Part shown: positions 51,194 through 59,469 of the stretch, piece by piece
Position numbering within the stretch: the first letter of the stretch is position 1
How the letters are laid out: each line of letters starts with the position of its first letter
Assembly (NCBI RefSeq): GCF_000429945.1
Contig: NZ_AUCV01000005.1
Location: 62,001 to 126,000 of the forward strand
Source of the DNA: Desulfogranum japonicum DSM 18378
GTDB taxonomy: Bacteria > Desulfobacterota > Desulfobulbia > Desulfobulbales > Desulfobulbaceae
Direction: 5' to 3'
DNA: 64,000 nt
Made by a program: the position numbers and the translations under genes
The notes under the pieces: generated by a model
Told to the model about the DNA's origin: nothing
Databases searched by the model: none
The model's input: the letters and a program-made list of their open reading frames with translations, nothing else

Positions 51194-53735
51194 AAAATGC
51201 ACCTTGTTTCGCCATCAGTTCATCATAGGTTCCCTGTTCAATGACGGAACCTGATTTAAGTACATAAATTTTATCGTATCCAGGGGCAAGATCCAACCTG
51301 TGGATGACAGAGATAACTGTTTTTTTGCCGCGGAATTGTCTTTCCAGTACATTTTGGATGCGTCTTTGGGAACTATTGTCAAGACTTGCTGTAGCTTCGT
51401 CCAGAATCATAATCTGTGTATCTTTAAGGAAGGCCCTTGCTATGGCGACTTTTTGTTTTTGTCCTCCGGACAATCTGTCCCCCTGGCTGCCTACTTCAAA
51501 ATCCAGACCCACATCAAGGATTTCATCAACCAGGCCTTCCTGCTCAAAAAAACGAAGAGAAAGATCAAGGACATCCTGGTGCTCCTGGAGTTCTTTTTTT
51601 ACAGCGCCAAAAAGAATATTATCCTTCAGGCTGTGGCTGTAGAGGTATTGTGAGGGACAATAGGCTATGAAATCGGGGTGATTCTGGTAAATAGGAAGTG
51701 GCTGTAAAGTCGTATCATTGCTTAAATGCTCGCTTGCGCTGCGGCAGGCTTTAAAATCCAGGTGAACAATATCATGTAGGAAGGTATGACGCGCTTGCAC
51801 GATATCAACCTGTAGATCATGGGAAATAGTGGTGATTTTGTGTCTGCCGGGAATGAATCGAAGAGCCAGGCAAAGGAGATCGTTCTGTGCATTTTTACTG
51901 GAGGGAACCTTGCCTTTGGAACTGTTGAGCATATCCTGAAAATATTCAAGCTCACGTGGCTCCATTGGACTTCCCTGGAAAAAGAAATCATCATCTCCAA
52001 CATCCCTGAGCATCGTTACTGTTGCCTGGGCAATGGTTAGGCCAAGATCAATTAATCGTTGGTAGAGTTTGTTGGCCTCTGTCAGGTAACGGAATTCGCT
52101 ATTGGTTGCCAAATTTTCAGTTGTATACTTCCCACTGAGGCTGTCTCCAAAAATAAGATTATCTCTGATGCTGGAATAATATAGAAAGGAATCAAGGGTA
52201 TATGGCTCAATAACCTTGGAGAATTCGTTTTTCAGCTCTCGATTGATGATCTGCCGCATCCGCATGAGATGTGACTTGATTGGCTGAACACGCTCCGGTG
52301 GAAGAACCATGTTGAATCCAAAATGGAGAATGTCGTCCTTGAGGCCTACGTCGTAGATGGTTTGCAGGAGTTTTTTGCGGGAAGGTGTAACATCTTGTTC
52401 GCCGGAAGCATGTACCCCGTAAAGCAGGTTTTCTCGAATTGTCCCTGTGAAAATAAATGGATGCTGGGCAATCATGGTAATGTTGCTGCTTATATCGGAC
52501 TTGGTCAATGTCGTGATATCGACATCATCGAGAAAGATGTACCCTCTGTTGATAGAGTAGAGTTGAGCTAGGAGCAAAGCCAGGGTCGATTTGCCCGATC
52601 CAGAGAAACCCACCAGTGCTATGAGTTCTCCGGGACGTATATCAAGGTTAATATCATTAAGCAGGCTAAGGCCGTCATCCACTGTGAAACCTGCGTTTTT
52701 TGTGCGAATGTTGCCTGCAAGGGAAAGTGGAGGCCGATCTCCCGGAAACATCGGATATTCGAGATCCTGGTCAAAAATTCTCATGATCTGTCTATACCTA
52801 ACCCTGGTGTCCTGCAGAGATTGGTAATATTCAATGAGTTCCTTCCAGGGATCATATACCTTTTCATAGGCAGTGAGGAAGGCAATCAGAGCACCGAGGG
52901 TAAATTCTCCCTGAATAGCCAGGTACCCGCCGATGAGAAAAAGAATGAACGGGCCTATGGATTGAAACAGATTATTGGTAAATTTAATACCATACTTGAC
53001 TAAATTAAGCCGGTTTATAATGCGGTACAGTTTTTGAGTTAATGTACCGAATTTGTTTTCTTCAAGAGGAAAGCTGGCATTGGAATGTATTTCGTGTAAA
53101 CCGTTTATGGCTTCATTGACCACGTTTGACATGGACCTGGTCGTTTTGATTCTTTTACGATTAGAAATGTTGTACTTGTTTTGCAGGATGGGAACCGTAA
53201 TCAGCTCCAGAGGGTATACCACCATAGAGAGCAGAGCAAGCAGAGGGCTTAGTGAAAACATATACCCCAGAAAGACCAGAAAACTGAGCACGCTGGTCAG
53301 AGGGATGGTGATAGCACCGCCAATGAACGTGCCTATGGCATTCAGTTCGGAAGTCATGGCTGAGATGACTGTACCGGGCTGCATTCTACGGTAAAATTGT
53401 AAGGGCAGCTGTAGAACGTGGCGGTAAAGTTCAGTTCGCATTTCGACCAGTATTTTCTGACCGATTGCAGCCTGCATCACGTTGATTATATATTTTGTAA
53501 TCCCTGCCAGCAGGACTGCTCCCATATAGAGTCCGCAGTAAAGGAACAACAAGTCAACCTTTTTCAGGTAAATCGCCTGGTTAATGATACGTTTCTGCAT
53601 CTCCAGGGGAAAAACCCGGCAAAAGAGGCTGACTCCTATAATCAGGAGTAAAAGGAGTTGAAGCCCCCGGTGTCGATAAAGTACCCAGGAAAACAGAGAC
53701 CTTTTGGTAACCTTTCTTTTTTCAGCAGATGACAT
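51171..53735 (-). CDS. ABC exporter with enlarged, internally repeated NBD
   Basis: 854 residues from ATG 53735 (GGGAG five bases upstream); the frame runs back to a TTG at 53798. Type IV exporter membrane domain with six helices (about 20-320), then an NBD. Walker A GFSGSGKST at 376-384, first Q-loop QHPFIFTGTIRENLLYG at 424-440, then about 270 extra residues before the signature LSGGQ at 755-759. Walker B ILDEATASLD and H-loop VIHRLD are intact. The extra part contains a second and third copy of the post-Q-loop motif (SSIRDNLIFG, HSLKDNILFG) and a degenerate H-loop-like ITTISHDLQ. No C39 peptidase domain. Confidence 0.85.
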   Translation of the reverse strand: MSSAEKRKVTKRSLFSWVLYRHRGLQLLLLLIIGVSLFCRVFPLEMQKRIINQAIYLKKVDLLFLYCGLYMGAVLLAGITKYIINVMQAAIGQKILVEMRTELYRHVLQLPLQFYRRMQPGTVISAMTSELNAIGTFIGGAITIPLTSVLSFLVFLGYMFSLSPLLALLSMVVYPLELITVPILQNKYNISNRKRIKTTRSMSNVVNEAINGLHEIHSNASFPLEENKFGTLTQKLYRIINRLNLVKYGIKFTNNLFQSIGPFILFLIGGYLAIQGEFTLGALIAFLTAYEKVYDPWKELIEYYQSLQDTRVRYRQIMRIFDQDLEYPMFPGDRPPLSLAGNIRTKNAGFTVDDGLSLLNDINLDIRPGELIALVGFSGSGKSTLALLLAQLYSINRGYIFLDDVDITTLTKSDISSNITMIAQHPFIFTGTIRENLLYGVHASGEQDVTPSRKKLLQTIYDVGLKDDILHFGFNMVLPPERVQPIKSHLMRMRQIINRELKNEFSKVIEPYTLDSFLYYSSIRDNLIFGDSLSGKYTTENLATNSEFRYLTEANKLYQRLIDLGLTIAQATVTMLRDVGDDDFFFQGSPMEPRELEYFQDMLNSSKGKVPSSKNAQNDLLCLALRFIPGRHKITTISHDLQVDIVQARHTFLHDIVHLDFKACRSASEHLSNDTTLQPLPIYQNHPDFIAYCPSQYLYSHSLKDNILFGAVKKELQEHQDVLDLSLRFFEQEGLVDEILDVGLDFEVGSQGDRLSGGQKQKVAIARAFLKDTQIMILDEATASLDNSSQRRIQNVLERQFRGKKTVISVIHRLDLAPGYDKIYVLKSGSVIEQGTYDELMAKQGAFYELTRAQ

Positions 53736-53924
53736 GGGGCTCCCTGGGTGAGACAAGGTCTGCGGGAAAAACGCCTCTTCTGAGTATGCCTGGAGCAATT
53801 TTAAAAAGAAGTTTTCTTTCTTCAGGCGCCTTATGGCAATACAAGACTCAACAATTGCCCATTATTGTCTAGTCAGCACAAAGAATGCAATGGAAATGTC
53901 GATATTATGCTAAAATTATCCCCA

Positions 53925-53970
53925 GTGGGACGACTTGATCGTTCGACGGTGGGACGACTTGATCGTTCGA
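53925..53970 (+). repeat. 24-bp tandem repeat, two copies
   Basis: GTGGGACGACTTGATCGTTC plus GA, at 53925-53946 and again at 53949-53970, separated by CG. All 22 bases are identical. The period of 24 keeps a reading frame (VGRLDRST). Confidence 0.9.
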
Positions 53971-54094
53971 TGTTTGAGATCTTGGAATGCTTCGTGTTTC
54001 GAAAATATGAATTTGGTGTTTCAGGCAATGTTGATGATTGGCAGAAAAGAGATGGGACATACACCCAAAACGTCGAGGAATATTACCTGTACCC

Positions 54095-54130
54095 GAAACC
54101 TGGAATCATAACGCATCCGGTTTCTTTTTT
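54095..54130 (+). terminator. Leader terminator (attenuator candidate) before upp
   Basis: GAAACC (54095-54100), bulged T, GGA, an 11-base loop, TCC, GGTTTC (54119-54124), then TTTTTT. It has nine base pairs with one bulge. It lies 73 bp upstream of upp with no gene stop just before it except the doubtful leader frame, which suggests attenuation of upp-uraA. Confidence 0.65.
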
Positions 54131-54203
54131 GCTATGGATGGATCTTTCTTTCCATGCTACATACTCAGCACATCAGATTACGTAATATTTAGAGGAGGCC
54201 ACT

Positions 54204-54830
54204 ATGGCAGTATATGAAATAAAGCATCCCCTGGTTCGACATAAGCTTGGATTACTCAGGGAAAAAAATATCTCAACAAAGGATTTTCGTGAACTCGCAT
54301 CAGAGGTCGGGATGTTACTCACCTATGAGGCGACCAGGAGCCTTCCGGCAGAAAAAGTCACCATTGAATGCTGGTCAGGCCCTGTGCAGGTTGAGCAGAT
54401 TAAGGGGAAAAAGATTACCATAGTTCCAATTCTGCGGGCAGGACTTGGCATGATGGACGGTGTTCTCAAAGCCGTACCTTCTGCAAAAGTTTCTGTTGTC
54501 GGCTTATACAGGGATGAGGAAACTCTTCAGCCTGTCGCGTATTTTGAAAAATTGGTTCAGGATATTGATGAGCGCAAGGCCATGATTCTTGATCCCATGC
54601 TGGCGACGGGTGGAACGTTGATAGCCACCATAGATATGCTGAAAAAGGCTGGCTGCAAAGATATCATCGGGTTATTTCTGGTGGCTGCTCCTGAAGGAAT
54701 CGCCCGGTTGCAGGAGAAGCATCCGGATGTTGATGTGTATGTGGCAGGAATAGACGAAAAGCTGAATGAGGATGGGTATATTCTTCCAGGTTTGGGGGAT
54801 GCAGGAGATAAAATTTTTGGCACCAAATAG
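54204..54830 (+). CDS. upp: Uracil phosphoribosyltransferase
   Basis: 208 residues. PRPP-binding [20 protein letters not shown], plus [20 protein letters not shown] and uracil-binding [17 protein letters not shown] at the C-terminus. Makes UMP from uracil and PRPP. AGAGGAGG site before ATG 54204. It shares an operon with uraA (29 bp). Also starts [20 protein letters not shown] as usual. Confidence 0.98.
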   Translation: MAVYEIKHPLVRHKLGLLREKNISTKDFRELASEVGMLLTYEATRSLPAEKVTIECWSGPVQVEQIKGKKITIVPILRAGLGMMDGVLKAVPSAKVSVVGLYRDEETLQPVAYFEKLVQDIDERKAMILDPMLATGGTLIATIDMLKKAGCKDIIGLFLVAAPEGIARLQEKHPDVDVYVAGIDEKLNEDGYILPGLGDAGDKIFGTK

Positions 54831-54859
54831 CTTGGTTAACTGATACAAAGGAGTGACGC

Positions 54860-56101
54860 ATGAGCTCAGAGCACATGGAGATTGGTTTGGGCAAGCAGAT
54901 GCTGGTTGGCATGCAGATGCTTTTTGTAGCTTTTGGGGCTCTTGTGCTGGTTCCCATACTGACTGGTCTGAATCCCAACGTAGCCCTGTTTACTGCCGGG
55001 GCAGGTACACTGTTATTTCAGGTAGTGACCAAGAGGCAGGTTCCCGTTTTTCTCGCATCCAGTTTTGCTTTTATTGCCCCGATTCAGGCAGGGGTAGAGA
55101 ACTGGGGCATTCCGGCAACCCTGAGTGGTCTGCTTGCCGCAGGTCTGGTTTACATTCTGCTTTCAGGAATAATCAAACTGCGGGGAAGAAATATCGTCAA
55201 GAAAATTCTACCCCCGGTGGTTGTTGGTCCTGTTATCATGGTAATAGGTTTGAACCTGGCTCCTGTGGCAGTGAGTATGGCACTTGGAAAAGCCGGTGGA
55301 GGAGATGTCCAGGGAAAAGCCGTCTGTGTTGCTCTGGTTGCTCTCATGGCCACCATTCTTGCAATTCTTCTGGGGCGGGGAATTGTGAAGTTGGTTGCGA
55401 TCCTGATAGGTATTACTGCAGGGTATTTGGTAGCTTTGGCAATGGGATTGGTTGATTTTTCTCCAGTCCTGAAAGCCCCCCTGTTTGCTGTTCCAGCTTT
55501 TCAGTATCCTGAACTGAATTGGCAAGCTGTCTTCTTTATAGTTCCAGTCGCCATAGCACCAGCCATCGAACATATTGGTGATATGCTCGCCATCAGCGGG
55601 GTTACGGGCAATAATTATCTTGATAAGCCCGGATTACATCGTACTCTGCTTGGGGACGGCCTGGCCACGTCTTTGGCAGCAATGCTTGGTGGACCGCCAA
55701 ACACCACGTATTCTGAAGTTACCGGAGCTGTGACTCTTACCAGAGCTTTTAATCCAGGCATCATGACCTGGTCTGCCATCACTGCCATTATTCTCTCTTT
55801 TTCGGGTACGCTGGGTGCCTTACTGGGTACCATACCTACCCCGGTAATGGGTGGGATTATGCTCCTGCTCTTTGGTACCATTGCAACTATTGGCATGAAC
55901 ACACTGGTCCGTGAAAAGGTTGATCTGGTACAACCTCGCAATATGGTTATTGTCAGTCTTATTCTTGTATGCGGCATCGGAGACATGGCCCTTGGAGCCA
56001 AGGGATTCGTTGTCCAGGGCATAGGGTTGTCAGCCATTGTAGGTGTCCTGTTGCACCTTATTTTGCCTGGCAAGGAAATTTCCATAAAAAAATCTGCATA
56101 A
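54860..56101 (+). CDS. uraA: Uracil permease, UraA family
   Basis: 413 residues, about 12-14 membrane segments of the NCS2 family. Signature features are the QMLFVAFGALVLVPILTGLN start, the TM8 helix with AIEHIGDM, and TM10 GGPPNTTYSEVTGAVTLTR. Proton-driven uracil uptake, feeding Upp. GGAG upstream of ATG. DUF1178 gene follows 25 bp later. Confidence 0.93.
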   Translation: MSSEHMEIGLGKQMLVGMQMLFVAFGALVLVPILTGLNPNVALFTAGAGTLLFQVVTKRQVPVFLASSFAFIAPIQAGVENWGIPATLSGLLAAGLVYILLSGIIKLRGRNIVKKILPPVVVGPVIMVIGLNLAPVAVSMALGKAGGGDVQGKAVCVALVALMATILAILLGRGIVKLVAILIGITAGYLVALAMGLVDFSPVLKAPLFAVPAFQYPELNWQAVFFIVPVAIAPAIEHIGDMLAISGVTGNNYLDKPGLHRTLLGDGLATSLAAMLGGPPNTTYSEVTGAVTLTRAFNPGIMTWSAITAIILSFSGTLGALLGTIPTPVMGGIMLLLFGTIATIGMNTLVREKVDLVQPRNMVIVSLILVCGIGDMALGAKGFVVQGIGLSAIVGVLLHLILPGKEISIKKSA

Positions 56102-56126
56102 TATCTCTGAAAGTAAGCATTTTTTT

Positions 56127-56588
56127 ATGATCGTCTATGATCTAGAATGCCCCTGTGGCTATCAGTTTGAAGGTTGGTTTTCCAGTCGTGCCGGTTTTGA
56201 GGAACAGTTGTCTCAACAGTTGGTTTTGTGTCCCAATTGTGGCGGCTGTCAGGTCCATAAGATTCTTTCTCCTGTTGCGTATCACCATAAAGCGTCCAGC
56301 AGTTCGCGGCCATCACAAGCGCAGGTGCCTGTTAAAGAGGATTCAGGTGGCCAGGAGCTAGTTCGTTATCTGGAATCAGTCAGTCGTTTTGTTGAAGATA
56401 ATTTTGAGGATGTTGGTGCAAACCTCGCCACAGAATCGTTGAAAATGCATTATGGCGTGGAGGAAAAACGGAACATTCGAGGAGTTGCCACTGAGCAAGA
56501 GGAAAAAATGCTGGAACAGGAGGGGATTGCGTTGCTCAAAGTCCCGTATATAAAACCTGACTCAGAACCAGGTTCAGAATCAAATTGA
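56127..56588 (+). CDS. DUF1178 family protein
   Basis: 153 residues. N-terminal zinc-ribbon-like YDLECPCGYQFEGWFSSRAG and LCPNCGGCQVHKILSP, central Ser-rich linker, then FVEDNFEDVGANLATESLKM and YGVEEKRNIRGVATEQE, which define DUF1178. Role unknown. Loosely attached to the upp-uraA operon. Confidence 0.88.
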   Translation: MIVYDLECPCGYQFEGWFSSRAGFEEQLSQQLVLCPNCGGCQVHKILSPVAYHHKASSSSRPSQAQVPVKEDSGGQELVRYLESVSRFVEDNFEDVGANLATESLKMHYGVEEKRNIRGVATEQEEKMLEQEGIALLKVPYIKPDSEPGSESN

Positions 56589-56808
56589 GAGAGTTGCCTG
56601 AAGCGAAACAGCAAAAAAGACTCTGAATGTGGGGAAATGAATCGGAGAATACGCCGGAAGTTCAAGTGTGAAAACGGTGTCAAAAGTTCCGATATGCGCT
56701 TTACAGATTGTTGGTTTTTCTACGTCTGAACTCAGTTGCCCTGGTCCCCCTCTGGGCCGGGGCTTTACAACCGTTACAAGATAAAAAACAGACCGGCAAT
56801 CTGTTATA

Positions 56809-57003
56809 TTATCCCTGAATTTCTCCTGTCACAAAAAGTTCAAAGAGTTTTTCAAACACTGTGGGGATGGCCGAGGCCTGTGCATTGGAAGAACTGGCAT
56901 ACGCTTTGGTCAGTTCAAATGCGCGCTCAAAGGCATTTTCATAGTCAGAGATTTCATTTTTTTTCAGAATATTGACCAGTTCTCTGGATATTTGGGCGTC
57001 CAT
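56809..57003 (-). CDS. Small hypothetical protein, 64 aa
   Basis: Soluble, mostly helical, acidic: DAQISRELVNILKKNEISDY and NAFERAFELTKAYASSS. Composition and codon use look coding, but no Shine-Dalgarno precedes ATG 57003 (AT-rich ATTACTTCATATAATACA). No family recognised. Confidence 0.5.
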   Translation of the reverse strand: MDAQISRELVNILKKNEISDYENAFERAFELTKAYASSSNAQASAIPTVFEKLFELFVTGEIQG

Positions 57004-57317
57004 TGTATTATATGAAGTAATATTTTTTACCAGGGGTAAAGGGAGGAAGGAGGCCCTTCTCTCTCGGTGTTTTGTTTAATTGACTGGATAGTATATATCA
57101 TACTTGCGACCGTATACCAAGGCGTGAAACTCCTCATTTATAGACGGAGATGATCAGAGAGGCGGTCTGAGGGTGTTATTTCCGCCCATATTTTTGTTAA
57201 ATATGAAAAATATCCACGGAATGTCATGTGAATGCCAGTGGTATTGTTTCAGATTTACCCCGATCTGAGCGCACAATCCTATTGCCCAGGCAACCTCCTG
57301 ATCTGGATTGACTTTGG
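57004..57317. other. 314-bp gap
   Basis: No gene seen. Contains the AT-rich inverted repeat AGTAT-atatc-ATACT around 57090, which may belong to a promoter of the 64-aa gene. Otherwise nothing I can support. Confidence 0.4.
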
Positions 57318-57542
57318 TTAAGCGTCAATGAAATGTGGGTTACAGAGATGGTCTTTCTCCATAGCAACTCTGCCACAACCGTCACAGACATATTGCATTT
57401 TCCTCAATTTGTCTGCGCATACATTTTCAATATCAATGGTGTGGTGACCACAAAAGGAACTTTTGTTTGTAGTCTTGCTTGGCTTGCAGATGTTTTCTGG
57501 ATTATTTGCGACAGCGCCACAAGTGGTACATGTATGAGCCAT
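57318..57542 (-). CDS. Small Cys-rich, zinc-ribbon-like protein
   Basis: 74 residues with nine Cys and four His: AHTCTTCGAVANNPENIC, then SSFCGHHTIDIENVC, then YVCDGCGRVAMEKDHLC. Two rubredoxin-like CxxC knuckles at the ends, each followed about 11 residues later by another Cys, suggest two metal sites (Zn or Fe). AAAGGAGAG site is strong. No function known; such proteins are, from memory, common in sulfate reducers. Confidence 0.8.
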   Translation of the reverse strand: MAHTCTTCGAVANNPENICKPSKTTNKSSFCGHHTIDIENVCADKLRKMQYVCDGCGRVAMEKDHLCNPHFIDA

Positions 57543-57923
57543 TGTTTCTCTCCTTTACGCAGAAGAAAGAATCAAAGAGTTGCCTGGCCGGCAGGAACGC
57601 AGGTACAGGCTGTTGGAAATATGGAATGCGCTATTGAGCATCCAATTGTACAGGTAATATTTGTCTCTTTGTGCTAAAGTCAATGCAGTAATCGATACCA
57701 TGAATACCTCTGATGGCCGGCAGTCTCTTCTGGATGACAGGGTTTTACGCACCGTTTTACCTTTGTGTTTTTGTTGACACCGGTTTTTTGTTGCAATGGT
57801 TGGGTTGTGACAAATCGTTGCGTCCTGGTTAACGGCTACGGATGGTTTTTTTCCGGAACATCTTCAGGGATGCTGTTCTTCGGAGGAGAAACACTATTGA
57901 GAATATAAGCAAGGAGGAACACC
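57543..57923. other. 381-bp divergent gap
   Basis: Between the Cys-rich gene (minus) and the DisA_N gene (plus). TTGACA at 57773 has no fitting -10 box. AAGGAGG at 57911-57917 is the ribosome site of the DisA_N gene. No gene supported. Confidence 0.5.
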
Positions 57924-59369
57924 TTGAGAATGTGCCGGATTGAGCAGTCTTTTCTTCATCGATGCGTCAGTGATATTTTAAATGGGCTTAGTGAAGGGTT
58001 GACGCATTTTTCCGGCCCAAGTAAGGCTGCCGTACTGTTTTCCCTTGGCCCCAAAGAGCCGTTGATGTTGTGTGATCCGCAAAATCTGCTTCGCGGACAT
58101 GAATTGATATTTAAAGCCATGTTCGTTGATAATGAACAATGGCGATATAAATACAACCTTCCGTATGATAAAACGCAGTTTGCAGTGATTTATCCGGAAA
58201 AGGATTTGGGCCTTGCAGGACTGCTTTCCTATGGAGGGTATTCCGGTTCACTGTTTTATCAGCATTGGTTTACAAATCATCATCCGGATCTGTGTTCCAC
58301 CGGACCCACGGAAAGATGGCTGGAGCATGCTGTGTGGCGCTTTTCCCATGATTTAGCCAACGATAAGGACCTGTATACCGGTATTTCGGGGTACTTTCTC
58401 CGTGAGTATGCTACCCATGCTGTGCGAGACCATATCGTCGATGAAATGAATATGTTGCTGGGATGGGATACGTTGATTCGTGTATACCCTGTCCTGGATG
58501 CCATTCTTCGTATTTCTGAAACAAGGGAGGAAGGGCTATGGCCCGAAGGGCAGTTATTGATCGTGGATCCCACCATGGTCGACTCCCTGGAGTTTCTTGT
58601 AAAATTCAAGGACAGCGCCAGGCCCCAATTGGCAAACAATAAGCATGTCCGTAAGCTCCTTCTTTCCGTGGAGCAGTCAAACCGTCGTTTGGTGAGTGAC
58701 GGACGCTCCATTCTTGGGGTATGTTCAATAAAGTTACCTCCGTTTTCTATCTGTGCTGATTTTAAAGGGCGATATGGCTTTTTAAAGGTTAATAAAAGCA
58801 GAGTCTGCAGCTTTGCAGATGGTCGTTTCGGATCAACAACATATAATGCCAAACTGGTACAGCTGGAAGAACTGCTGCTTGAATCGGATATGGAGGAGGC
58901 AGACAGTTTTTTTCTTTTTAAAATAGCCACCAGTCTTGTCCATCATGCGCAGGGAAGAAAACATGGCTGTACAGTGGTGCTGGATCTGAATAAAAAACCA
59001 ACCCCGATTTCAGGACAGAAATTGTCTCCGTCTCTTGATCTTCGGCGACCCTACACGCTCAACCTGGCAAAGTCCCTGGCAAAAGTGGATGGAGCATTGC
59101 ATATTGGAGCTGACCGGCATCTTCATGGTTTTGCATGTTTGCTGGATGGTCGGGCTTTTTCAGGAGAGGATCTTGCAAGGGGCGCCCGTTATAATTCTGC
59201 ACTTCGATTTACCGCTGAACATGATAATATCATCGTGGTTGTTGTGTCCTCTGATAGGCCTGTTTCAGTTATTTATCAGGGGGTGGACATTCGAGGAACA
59301 TGCGATGTGAATCTCCATGGCACCTGCACATTTCCTCAGGTGGAGTTGCAGCAATGGGTGGATAAATAG
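57924..59369 (+). CDS. DisA_N-domain (diadenylate cyclase-like) protein, divergent motif
   Basis: 481 residues; start TTG 57924 with AAGGAGG six bases upstream (ATG 57930 is in frame). The C-terminal domain (about 370-460) has the DisA_N layout: DGA at 389-391, IGADRHLHGFACLLDG, RGARYNSALRF at 419-429, IVVVVSSDRPVSVIYQG. Active cyclases use DGA and RHR; here RHR is RYN. The N-terminal 350 residues are soluble and unrecognised. Makes or senses c-di-AMP, or neither; the sequence alone cannot say. Single gene with no partner. Confidence 0.75.
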   Translation: MRMCRIEQSFLHRCVSDILNGLSEGLTHFSGPSKAAVLFSLGPKEPLMLCDPQNLLRGHELIFKAMFVDNEQWRYKYNLPYDKTQFAVIYPEKDLGLAGLLSYGGYSGSLFYQHWFTNHHPDLCSTGPTERWLEHAVWRFSHDLANDKDLYTGISGYFLREYATHAVRDHIVDEMNMLLGWDTLIRVYPVLDAILRISETREEGLWPEGQLLIVDPTMVDSLEFLVKFKDSARPQLANNKHVRKLLLSVEQSNRRLVSDGRSILGVCSIKLPPFSICADFKGRYGFLKVNKSRVCSFADGRFGSTTYNAKLVQLEELLLESDMEEADSFFLFKIATSLVHHAQGRKHGCTVVLDLNKKPTPISGQKLSPSLDLRRPYTLNLAKSLAKVDGALHIGADRHLHGFACLLDGRAFSGEDLARGARYNSALRFTAEHDNIIVVVVSSDRPVSVIYQGVDIRGTCDVNLHGTCTFPQVELQQWVDK

Positions 59370-59424
59370 TGCCTTTACATAAAAATTTTTCTCGGAGTCT
59401 TGTTCCTTGCCTACCTAAACTTGA

Positions 59425-59456
59425 GAATAAAAGTCTTTTATGGATAGATACTAGAT
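59425..59456. repeat. Short dispersed repeat, copy 2
   Basis: GAATAAAAGTCTTT then TATGGATAGATACTAGAT. The match to 41935-41969 is 30 of 32 bases, with ATT missing. It lies between the DisA_N gene stop and the cation antiporter stop. Confidence 0.5.
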
Positions 59457-59469
59457 AGAGCCTATCCCT

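Larger units (their letters stand above)
53736..54203 (+). other. upp leader region with tandem repeat and attenuator
   Basis: 468 bp between the exporter start and upp. It contains the 24-bp tandem repeat (53925-53970), an intrinsic terminator (54095-54130) and the AGAGGAGG site of upp. A frame from TTG 53865 or ATG 53907 runs across both and stops at 54185, 18 bp before upp; it lacks a good ribosome site and could be a leader peptide or chance. Confidence 0.5.

Noticed and set aside
53865-54185. 106-codon frame as a protein-coding gene
   Set aside because: TTG start without ribosome site, contains the tandem repeat and the terminator; kept only as a possible leader peptide.
57773-57810. 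TTGACA as a promoter of the DisA_N gene
   Set aside because: No -10 box at 16-18 bp spacing.
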